Below, in pieces: positions 34,207 to 43,779 of a stretch of DNA of 64,000 nt. The translations under genes were made by a program, and so were the position numbers. The number at the start of each line of letters is the position of its first letter. Positions within the stretch are counted from its first letter, which is position 1. Under the pieces are notes generated by a model. The model made no database searches. It was not told where the DNA came from and saw nothing but the letters and a program-made list of their open reading frames with translations. The DNA is from Hysterangium stoloniferum (lineage: Eukaryota > Basidiomycota > Agaricomycetes > Hysterangiales > Hysterangiaceae): positions 62,001 through 126,000 of the forward strand of contig WHVD01000023.1 of NCBI GenBank assembly GCA_015178975.1. The letters are read 5' to 3'.

Positions 34207-35335
34207 AGAAGGCACATATGGGATCGTCACCTATTGCCAGCAAAAGCATGCAAACGACTTTGTCACCACTCTCGCTGATAGAACAGTCGAGAGTGGGGTG
34301 CAGTGCGTGAGCACATAGGTGCAAGTGTGTGGGAGTATGGGTGCGGTGCATGGATGCAGGTGTGGCAGCATGCAAACGACTGCGTCACCAGTCTCGCCAA
34401 TGAAATGGTCGAGAGCTGGATGCAGTGCGCGAGCATGCTGCGAGAGTGCGCAAGTGTGGTGCATGGGTATGGTTTGAAGATGCGGGTGTGCGCAGGTCCG
34501 GTGCGTGGGCGTGGTTTGAAGGTGCAATTGCGCGGGTGCACAGGTGCGGCGCGTGGGCGTAGTTTGAAGATGCCGGTGCACTGCGCGACACGTGAATGTG
34601 CGCACGCGTGACACGTGAATGTGCACACGCGTGACACGTGAATGTGCGCACGCGTGACACGTGAATGTGCGTGCGCGTGGATGTAGTGCGTGCGTGCGGG
34701 AGGTGGTGCGTGCACACGACGTGTGGAGGTGGTGCGTGCGCACGATGCGTGGAGGCGGTGCATGTGCACGACGTGTGGAGGTGGTGCGTGTGCGCGCATG
34801 CGGGATGTGGTGCGCGCGCGTGGCGCGTGGATGTAGTGCGCGCGTGCGGGATGTGGTGCATTCGCGCGGCGCGTGGACATGGTGCGCGCGGTGTGTGGAG
34901 GCGTGTGGACGTGGATGTGCGCGTATGGCGTGGATGTGGTGCGCGCGTGCGGCGCACGGATGTGGGCACGCCGCATGGGTATGCAAGTGCGCTGCGTGTG
35001 AGCGTGCTGCGTAAGTACGGGCGTAGGGGTGTGGGCGGATGGGTACGGTGTAGGGGTACAACGCATGGTGGTGGGTGCGGTTTGAGAGACGCAAGTGCAC
35101 TGTGTAGGCACGGGCGTATGGGCATAGCACGAGGATGTGCTGCCCGCGTGCAGTGCACGGATGCGGGTGCGACAGCACAGGTGTATGGGTGCAGTCCATG
35201 GGTGCAGTTCAAGGGCGTGCTGCGCAAATGTGCAAGTGCGGCAGGGATGTGGTTCGAGGGTGCGCTGTGCGGCAGTTCAAGGGTGCGCTGTGCAGTGGTT
35301 CAAAAGTGTGCAAGTCAGTATAGGGATGGCATCAC
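34207..35335 (+). repeat. G/C-rich alternating purine-pyrimidine minisatellite
   Basis: Degenerate units of gtgcgcgcg, tgcgggatgtggtgcg, tgacacgtgaatgtg and gtgcgggtgcgac-like sequence over more than 1 kb. One early pair of about 125-bp units repeats gcatgcaaacgact (34248 and 34371). Long open frames on both strands here are by-products of the repeat. Alternating GC/GT dinucleotides are prone to Z-DNA. Confidence 0.85.
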
Positions 35336-35519
35336 CGAGCAAGACAACGCCAGAGAGGTGGACATACCTTACTCAGTCCTTCCAAACAATGAGGATATGA
35401 GGTTGACGGTCGAGTACGACAGAGTAAAAGACTGACTTCCAAAACTTGTGGACACATGTGGACACAGGGCCGTGTCACCTCACAACGACGCCTTCACACC
35501 GTCTTCTACTCTTAGCCTT

Positions 35520-35700
35520 TCCCTCTGCTAAAGCTTTGTACTGAAATAGTCAAAGCTTTTCCTTTCTGACCCTTGCAACTCATAGGTTTGGTACACACCG
35601 TTCAACAAGATCCTTCCTCATGGTCAGAGCTTCGCACTGAAATAGTCGAAGCTTTGCCTTTCTTGACCTTCGCGACTTTCAGGCTCGGTGTGTGACACTT
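35520..35700 (+). repeat. Two imperfect ~110-bp tandem units
   Basis: actgaaatagtcaaagcttt (35549) and actgaaatagtcgaagcttt (35637) lie in matching context (tcctttct gacc before a gactttc or aactcat block). They lie within the interior of the family C element. Confidence 0.6.
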
Positions 35701-36037
35701 TCTGATCAGCCATTCACAGATTCGGATTCAGTGTGCGACGCCTTACGACACTGCCCTGATAACTTCACACCATCTCAACCTTCACCTTGCTTCTTCAGTA
35801 AAACCCATGACTTGTCTCGATGTCGGTCTTGGTCCTGACCTTGGTCTCGCACTCTTCCCCACTCCTTGTCATCAGCATCAACACTACTACTGTCCCACGA
35901 CGTTGTTGACTTGCAGGAAACGGTGTCGACGGAACTTCTCTTGGTCAGGGAGACATCCGGGGAATCTTATAGCAGAGGTTATTTCAAAGGAACGTCGAAA
36001 AATAGAGGGATGGGGTATGATGGTGTGATTGCATGAC

Positions 36038-36430
36038 TGCGCAGCAAGAGTTCACAACCGCACGATCACGCTGCACGGGTGCGCGACGGCACGACTGTAC
36101 GGCCGTGCAACAGCGCGACGGTGCGACTGCACGACGGTGTGACTGCGCGATCGTGCTGTACAAGCGTGCGACCGCACGACTGCGCTGCACGGGTGCGCGA
36201 CGGCGTGACGGTATGACTGCACGACGGTACAACTGTACAACTGCGCGACAGCGCGACGGTGCGACTGCACGATGGTGTGACTACGCGATCGCACTGCACG
36301 ACAGTACGACTGCACGACCGCGCTGCACGGGTGCGCAACGGCGCAACTGTACGATGGTGCGACTGCGTGATGGTGCGACTGCACAACGGTACGACCATGC
36401 GACTGGGCTACATGAGTGCACAACTTGTGC
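36038..36430 (+). repeat. Second minisatellite, roughly 10-bp cgactgcacga/cgacggtgcga units
   Basis: Repeated gcgacggtgcgactgcacga-type units, degenerate, about 390 bp. ORFs on both strands here are artefacts of the repeat. Confidence 0.88.
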
Positions 36431-36529
36431 TACACGGGTGCGCAAATATGGTGTGGGGGCACAGCTTGAAGATATACTACATTGATGCGCTCGTAGCTCA
36501 CGGGCTGCACAACACCATGCCTCAATGAC

Positions 36530-37150
36530 CTCACTGACAGATGCTGACTTCTAATGGAGTTCAGTAGCCATGCCAACGCGCTCGTCGTTTGTGGTCGAAT
36601 TTGCGAGTTGCATTGATGCGCTCATCTCTCACGGTCAAATTCACGAGCATCCTTCTCACACCCATCGATGCACTTGAAGTCCTCTGGCCACGCAACACCG
36701 TGCCCTGACAGTATTTCGCCAATGGACACGGGCTCTTTCCCCTCCTGGGTACATGGAACTCGTCACGAATGTCCGGTTACCCATCCATTATAAGCAGCAT
36801 TGTTCGACAAGTTTGGGTTTGGGTTCAGTGCAGCGCACGCCTTCCAACAAGGCGTGGCGGCGGTCCAGGTTGACATCGGAGTACGAGTGTCAGGAAGGTG
36901 TGCGACATCCGTGACGATGCAACAACGACGGTGGTACACTCTAAGCTCACTGGCCGCGCAACACCACACCTTAACGACTTCGCTGATGAACACAGACTTC
37001 CAGTGGAATTCGCGAGTCGTGTCAATGTGCTCATCACTCGCAGTCAAATTCATGAGTGTGCTTCTCACACATGTCGACGTGCCTGTAGCCCTCTGGTTGC
37101 GCAACACCATACCCTGACAACGTCTCGCCAACAGACAGGGACTCTTTCCC
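36530..37150 (+). repeat. Two ~220-bp direct repeats
   Basis: About 36530-36755 and about 36965-37150 share, in order, a gctgac/gctgatgaacacagactt start, ctcatctctcacggtcaaat/ctcatcactcgcagtcaaat, gagcatccttctcacac/gagtgtgcttctcacac, and cgcaacaccgtgccctgaca/cgcaacaccataccctgaca followed by cgccaa and ggactctttcccc-like sequence. Confidence 0.75.
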
Positions 37151-37568
37151 CTTCACCCCTTTCACTTTCGATTTCAGTTCGTGTGCTTTCGTTAGGCATA
37201 GCGACAACACGCATTTTTGATAGGCATGACTTGTGATGTCAAATTCGGCTGCGACAGGGGCAGGAAAAGCGGTTATGTGCCAGTGTTGGGATTTTGGAGC
37301 AAGGAATGCGTACACACCCAACTCAAGTACCGTATTCGGGTTCATTATTACAATCGTACTGAACTCAGTCGATTTTGTGATTTTTTCTTTTTCCTCTGGA
37401 CTTGCCCACCTACTCGCAGCGTTTCTGGACACTTTCTAGACCTACCATGGGCTAGACCTTTTGGGAACACAGACTGGTGCACAATAATGGTTAATTTGCG
37501 AGATCGTGGTGGAATCACAATATCGCAAAGTGGGGGGCGGTATAGGGGGTATAGGGTATACATCCTGG

Positions 37569-37600
37569 CATGCTGCTAGGTCCCATAGACTAGCAGCATG
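37569..37600. other. Perfect 11-bp inverted repeat
   Basis: catgctgctag (37569-37579) and ctagcagcatg (37590-37600) with a 10-base loop. It lies just after a ggggggcggtatagggggtata block (about 37530) that resembles 34180-34207. The two similar blocks border the minisatellite interior. Confidence 0.7.
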
Positions 37601-37999
37601 GAAAGATCCTAATCCCGAGTCTTACACTATCTCGCCACAGCAAAGCATCATAAACCTCCTCCAGTACTCATTTAAGGAGGAGGAGATTCCGATGGACTCT
37701 AATGATAGCTTACCCTCCTAACCCCAAGATGCACTGCCCAACGAGTTACTTGACAGTCTGTCCGCCTACAGGACATTTACTATGAGGAATGCCTCGTGTC
37801 CTGGAAGGAGACAATGTGGCAGTGTCTAGAAGGCTATCAAGTAGTCCATTTGCTGTTCGAGGACTGAAGGAGTACTCGACTAGGGACTGAAGGAAAAGAA
37901 TGGATCTATTTTTTTCCCCCTTCCCTTCCCTCTCTTTTTCCACATCGACATCCTTCCCTACTGCCCATAAACCCACCAACCTCTCTTCGAATACTGGGG

Positions 38000-38103
38000 T
38001 CTCGGCACCTTGCAGTTTGGGGGGCTCCACACAAGACACCTGGGGGGCATCCCCGAAGCTTTCCAGAACTTCGTATAGCACATCCCTTCGAACTGGGGGG
38101 CAC
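38000..38103 (+). pseudogene. Third-ORF tail and polypurine tract of the family C element
   Basis: Homologous to 6575-6677 and 57340-57428. Ends in cgaactggggggcac directly before the 3' LTR. Confidence 0.82.
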
Positions 38104-38577
38104 TGTGAGGAGTATGCTTTTACCACAGTTTCATTGTGGTAAAACACTCCTTTTATTTCATTTATATTTTACATATTCTATTCATATTTTACTATCTTTC
38201 ATATTCTTCGAATATTGCATATTTCATTAGTTCGAAGCATTGTGTATACTTGTGGGTGCACTCAGCACCAATTGGAACTCAGACACACTTTAACCCAAGA
38301 ACCACCACTCGTAAGACACAAACTAGGTCTACTACGAGCGGTGATCAGGGTAATGTGTCAGCTACCACATAGGTAGCATTATCTGAACTACTGAATACTT
38401 CTGGCCTCGAACTGTAATAGTCGAGGCCTCCACTCGAACCATCGCACTCGTTGACTCCTTCGTCATCTTGTGCTCTTTCTCTCACTTTCTCTTATATTGC
38501 ACCGAATAGGTCAATATCCTCCTCTTCTACTCATTTCTTCGTATATAGAACGGTCTGAACTTCCACCACTCTTCACA
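38104..38577 (+). mobile_element. 3' LTR, family C (474 bp)
   Basis: Same length and termini as 32278-32751. I count roughly 16 differences, mostly transitions. Confidence 0.9.
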
Positions 38578-38579
38578 AT

Positions 38580-40512
38580 GAAAGTCAGTAATGATTTCTG
38601 TGGCATTACCGAGTTCCGTGGCCAAAATCCATGAGGTTTCTTCATCAGTGCCCTCGTAACCTGCCCACTTGACCAAGTAAAGCAGTTGACAAGTGCATCA
38701 ATGCTTGTTGATTTTTGAATCTTAAATTTGTGAGATTTCAAACTCGGGTTCTCCATCAATAATGACTGGAGGAGGCAGATATTGCATGCAATCCACGATA
38801 GTGTTAGCAGTACAAGGTTCTAACATAGAAACATGAAATACCAGGTGTACCGCACGCATGCTATCCAGAAACCGTAGGGTCCAAGAGACTGAACCTACTT
38901 GTGCGATAATTTCAAACGGACCTAAATATTTTTCAGCAAGCTTTTTTGATGGATGGATAGTCCGGAAGAATTGAGCTTTGACAAAAACATGATTGCCAAT
39001 CTTGAAGTTGGGTGGGCAGAATCTGGTGTTTGTCTGCTGAATGTTGGTATTACTCTTGGGTAGACTTTATTGCAGTCCAGAGTTCCTTGTGGAGCTTGTG
39101 GAGGTCTGTGGTGAACTCTTGAGCGGAAGCGGAGGTGAGATTTCATTCTGGATGTACTGTAATATTTGGATTATATCCTTTATTTTCAAATAATGGGGAA
39201 ATGCCAGTAGTGGCCGAAGGTGCATTGTTGTAAGCAAATTCTGCAAGTGGTAATAAGGATTTCCAATTGTCCTGTTGATAATTGCAATATATGTGGAGAT
39301 ATTGTTCCAATGTCTGATTGATGTGTTCAGTTTGTCCGTCGCCTTCTGGATGATGTCTGGATGTGAAATGTAGTTTCATGTCCAAGGATTTCCTGAGGGA
39401 TCTAAAGAAGTGAGATATGAACTCTGATCCTTGGTTGGAAGTTATGTGGGATGGAACTCCGTACTTGGAAATACGTGGATAATAAAAAGTTCCACTAACT
39501 GCATGGATGTAATTGTGTCATGTGTAGGGATGAATATACCTTGTTTTGAGAATCTGTCAAAAATGACTAGAATGGCAGAAAAGCCTTTGGAGTCCAGTAG
39601 GTGTTCAATGAAATCCATAGAAATGGAATTCCACAGGTGTTCCAGTACCGGGAGTTGTTTCAAAAGGCCGTATGGCTTGTGTCACTGAGATTTCGAGTGG
39701 GGACAAGTAGTGCAAGATTTACAATAGTGCTTAATGACTCCATGGAGTCCAGGCCAAGTATATTCTCTTCTTATTAATGATAGAGTTTTGTTGTACCCAA
39801 AATGTCCAGAGAGTGGGTGAGCATGTTTGTACTGGAGGATCCTGAGGTGCAGGCCATTGGAGTCCAGTACATAGATACGATCGTCAAGTCTAATGAAACC
39901 ATGCTGGTCAAGAGACCGGGGTTCATTGGGGTCCACGGGATTGTCAAGGTGTGCTTTAGTTATCGGGTCTAGTGGAATTGCTGATAGAATATCTTGATGT
40001 AGCTTCTCAATATCCATAATGATAATTCCATGGGAAATGGGTTTGATGAGGAAAGTCGCACGGACTGATGCAGTAAGTTGCTGATTCATGAAAATAGGTT
40101 TCAGGTTGTGCGGGTTTACCATGGCATAGTTGTTGCTCCCCTCTTTAGGATGGATGTCCCATTGTCTAGTTAAAGTGTCAGGTTTGCCACCAAGATGGCT
40201 GGGTCAAAAACAGATAGCCATATTAAAAGCGGATAGGTATTCAGACCAGCAGGCCTGCCAGTGGGTCAAAAGTTTTGTAGTAGAAAAATATTCCAGGTTT
40301 TTGTGATCTGTTACAATGTCAATCGGAGTTCCTGAGCCTTCCAAATAGCGTCGCCACATTTTGAAAGAGGTGAAAAGATTGCCAGCAGTTCCTTATCATG
40401 AACATCGTACTTGAGCTCTGCTCCAGTGAAAGTCCAGGACAGAAAAGCCACGGGGTGGACTTCTCTGTCAGAGTCCTGGATAGACAGAATGGCTCCAAGC
40501 GCATAGTCTGAG
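38580..40512 (-). pseudogene. Pol fragment of a second Ty3/gypsy lineage (RNase H, integrase, chromodomain)
   Basis: On the minus strand, 40510-40240 gives RNase H ([29 protein letters not shown], then TDHKNLEYF after a frameshift). 40122-39682 is the zinc-binding part of integrase (HPLSGHFGYNKTLSLI, then CKSCTTCPHSKSQ). 39663-39143 is the catalytic core (SMDFIEHLLDS, FTSRHHPEGDGQTEHINQTL, FAYNNAPSATTG). About 38720-38580 is a chromodomain-like end (VKWAGYEGTDEETSW). This sequence is closer to Tf1/sushi-type chromoviruses than to the other elements here. It is cut at the RNase H start by the element beginning at 40513 and is broken by frameshifts. Confidence 0.88.
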
Positions 40513-41145
40513 TGTGAAGAATGGTGGAAGTTCTAACCGTTCTATATACGAAGAATATCAACCGTTTAGATATGACACGTAGTTGTATTGACTGTCTAAG
40601 TTCAATACACACTGAACAAGTATTGACTATTTAGTTCAATACATCTGGGTGAAGTAACTATCTAAGGTAGAATAGATAGCTACAACGAAATAAAGGAATC
40701 GACCGTTAGGTGCGATTCCAAGTGACTGCTTGAGTGTAGAAAAGAGTAACAAGAGTTGAATGGTAGAATAGCGTGGATGTTGTCTGCACAGATTGAGATA
40801 TAAATGGGGTTTTGACTGGTACAGTTCAAAACTAAGATTATGTAGATAGTTGAAACCCATCTGTGATGGTCGAGATGATACCTCAATCACGACTTACAGG
40901 ACACTAACTGTGTGTCTGGGTAAGTCATGGTTGCGAGGTAAAAAGTGTCTGAGTTTTAACTACGGGCGCTAGAATACATAAGTCTGGCATGTATGTGCCC
41001 ACAAGAGTCGATGTACTGCATACATAGGTCATCAAACTAATTATAAGTGTATAATAAAATAGAGAGTAGTAGAAATAATAAAGGGAATATAGTATGAGCT
41101 CATCCAGACTATATTTCCTGAGTATATTTCGCCATACCTCTCACA
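40513..41145 (-). mobile_element. 3' LTR, family A, inverted (633 bp)
   Basis: On the plus strand it starts TGTGAAGAATGGTGG and ends ACCTCTCACA, the reverse of TGTGAGAGG...CTTCACA. The polypurine tract follows as gtgccccccagg. Confidence 0.9.
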
Positions 41146-41170
41146 GTGCCCCCCAGGTCAAAGAGTTATG

Positions 41171-43589
41171 TCAAAGAAGGTGTCGAAGGACGCTTGGAAC
41201 TCCTCCCCATGTGTCCTGCGACGAACCTTTGAGATGTAGGATAGTGTTTCCCCAGGCGAGACGCTTGGCGTGGAAGGAAAGAGCAATGTCTTCCTGCCTC
41301 AAAATGTCATTGGCGGATGTCGACCCATCCAGCTTCTGGATTACGAGACCCAACGACCGTAGGCCTTCTGGCGCGTTCGAATGATGGTGCGAACGTGATC
41401 AGTGGAGGCATCAGTGATGGGGGCAATGAGAGGAGGTCGAGGGTGTAGTGATGGTGGGGTAGGAGTGAGAAGTGGTGTGCAGCTCATGTCCCTGCTCGGG
41501 GGAAATCCTCCCGAGGTGTTGGAATCTGACAACAGTTGTTCCAACAAATCGACTAGGTCCACAACCAAGTGGATTGATGCGTGCTCAGGAAGAACGCAAG
41601 AGGAGTCGACGAGCAGGGACTGAAACATGGAGAGTTCAACCCGTTTGATATCCTCTGCCAAATGCAGCTGCTCTTTAGGGTCGTTGATGCATAAGTAAAA
41701 TGTACTCATGCAGTCTGACAACGTGAAAGACTCACTATACCCTTGAATATGCCCTTTAAGAAGGGGGTGCCGCAAGGTTGGTCCCAGTCGCATCAATGTG
41801 CATCCCACAGTGAAGATATCGGAGGGGTAGTTAATGGACACGCACATCCAACCTGCCTGGAAGGAATGAGCTAAGGCAGCCATGTCCCGAGAGTGAGAGG
41901 GAGAGGGCAACCACGGCGAGGGGTTGTAAATGGGGTCAGCCGGGGAAGGGTTAATGACGAGGGGCTCGTTGGCCTGAACATCAGCCTTCCATTTCCCTGT
42001 CACCTTTTCACTTAAGGGGGGAGGCTCCTTGAAGACTTCCATTGCTAAGGGGGGCACCACGAGGACTTCCAAGGTAAGGTGATCAACATCCATTAATGTA
42101 ATATTAGGTTGTTGAATGGGGCTCCCCAGGGAAATGCAAGGTGAGTAGGGAGAGACAGGCGGTGGACTCCGCGCTGGCGGGGGAACAAGGGGAGTGTCTG
42201 ACACTGCAGGGAGCAAAGGTGTCGGGGTAGAGTGGATAGTGACAGGGGGGTCAGGTGACGTACAAAGGGGTGAAGTCGGCCGCAGTGCTGGAGAAGGCTT
42301 GGGTGCAGGTGGGGGTGGGGGTATGAGGGAATGTCCAGTGGAGGGGAGAGGTAATGGTATAGGGGGAAGAGAAGGCAGGTCGGTGGATGGTTCGAGACCT
42401 CCTGGAAGCTCTGAAAAGGGTGTAAAGTGCTGCAGTGGAGGTATGGAGGAGACGGGTGGAGGTGGAGAAAGGGGAGTGGAGTTGGATGGCATCGCGGGGT
42501 CGGCTGGACAATACCCCCTCCAAACTCTGATGGAAGTCGGCAGCTTTCGTCGTTGATTAGGGTCACTCGTGAAGAAGTGAATGTTGTCAGGAAGCAAAAA
42601 TCCTTTGTGACAATCAGCACTGAGGTATTTGCCATCATAGGTGGGGTAGCGCGATCAGTCATCCTCTGAATCAGATGAAGAATTGATGGGCCCCATCTGG
42701 TAGGTCCATTCCTGAGGCCCACGTTGGGAAGGAGGTCTGGGAGGTAGTGCAGCGCCGTCCCCACATCGCAATGCAATACTTTGTAGTTTGATTCTCCATA
42801 CTTTATCCCAATTGTAGAAGGTCACCCTGTCTTTTCCTTTCCTATTTTCTGTCCTACACTCCGAACACACAGTGTGCCCCCGTCACTGTAATCCATCTCA
42901 GCAAAATCCATCCACTTATGACCCAAGGGGGGAGCGGTGGTGGAAGGATTGTTGTGTCCTTCCATTCTCCTCCATTCCTGCCGTGTCTGTCTTGAAGGGA
43001 CATTATCCCTCGCACCCATCTTCCACTGTCCTTCTAAGTATTCCTCCCTCCTTTTCCTCTTGAGCATTTTTAGTTCCTCCTGAACGGAGAAAGCCTCGGA
43101 CTGTCATTTTTTCCTGATCTCCTCCTCAGTGGAAGGGAAAATACTACGAGAAGGTGGGGGGGTTTTGCTCCATGTTCCTGAGGGAGCCCCCCAAGTACCA
43201 GAGGACAGGGGTGTAGCTTTTGAAATGGAGTCCGTTTGCATAGGGAATGTGGACGATGAGGCCACCTCCACACGCTCGACAATTTCTGTTCGAGGTGGTG
43301 GGAAGGAGGAACCATTGCTTGGGGTTGAGGTATCCTTATAAAGTTGGGAAATCGGGGGTCTGGGGGGAGGAGTGTATGGGGTGAAAGCAGTTCTGTTCCC
43401 CGAGTCGGTGAGGGTTCCCTCTGTGTTGTCCTGCGTGATGGAGTATGTTGACGATGACATCCCAGAATTACCTGTGCAGTGCTCGACGTTTTCAGTACAA
43501 GACGACATGGTAGGAGTAATAATAGGTTGGGGTCGCAGTATTCTTTTGAAGTTGGGGAACTTGGGTTTGGGTTGTTGTTCCTGTGACAT
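41171..43589 (-). pseudogene. Third ORF of the gypsy element, copy 2 (broken)
   Basis: Minus strand, start at 43589 (MSQEQQPKPKFPNFKRIL). N-terminal basic/Pro-rich part to 43104, then TGA at about 43107, followed by EMDYSDGGTLCVRSVG (about 42900) and FYNWDKVWRIKLQSI. A long frame, 42597-41341, covers the proline-rich middle and the C-terminal domain (CVSINYPSDIF, VELSMFQSLLVDSS, DLVDLLEQLLS). After a frameshift near 41345 the end is WGNTILHLKGSSQDTWG...VLRHLL. It matches 55283-57403 over the same domains. No known family. Confidence 0.82.
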
Positions 43590-43779
43590 AGTGTACTGAT
43601 TTGAAAGGTTGACGTGGAGGGAAGAGACAGGGGGATGAAATTTTCTTTAGCGAATTTACATATTTTATATTAATTTCAAGCTCCACTCGGTTGTTGAGGT
43701 GAAAAGCCGAGGGGGATGAATAGTGAAGGGTAGAGTTAGAAGTAAATAAACTGTGTTGTTGTCATAAGAAGATGAATTG

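Larger units (their letters stand above)
32278..38577 (+). mobile_element. Non-autonomous LTR element, family C: gag, no pol, minisatellite interior
   Basis: Two 474-bp LTRs (32278-32751 and 38104-38577), about 3% different by eye, bound a 5.35-kb interior. It has the family's primer-binding site, a gag N-terminal ORF (32834-34006), then G/C-rich minisatellites and repeated blocks, then about 100 bp of the third-ORF tail with the polypurine tract. No protease, RT, RNase H or integrase is present. The flanks (ggaag left, atgaa right) do not match, so the ends may come from recombination or the duplication has decayed. Transposition would need proteins from full relatives such as 46298-58071. 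Confidence 0.8.

Noticed and set aside
34231-35435. Long ORFs of 250-320 codons on both strands
   Set aside because: They lie in the GC-rich minisatellite, are rich in His/Thr/Arg or Gly/Val/Cys by repetition, and are open in several frames at once. They are composition artefacts.
36033-36528. ORFs of 90-150 codons in both directions
   Set aside because: Direct product of a short tandem repeat; no non-repetitive domain.
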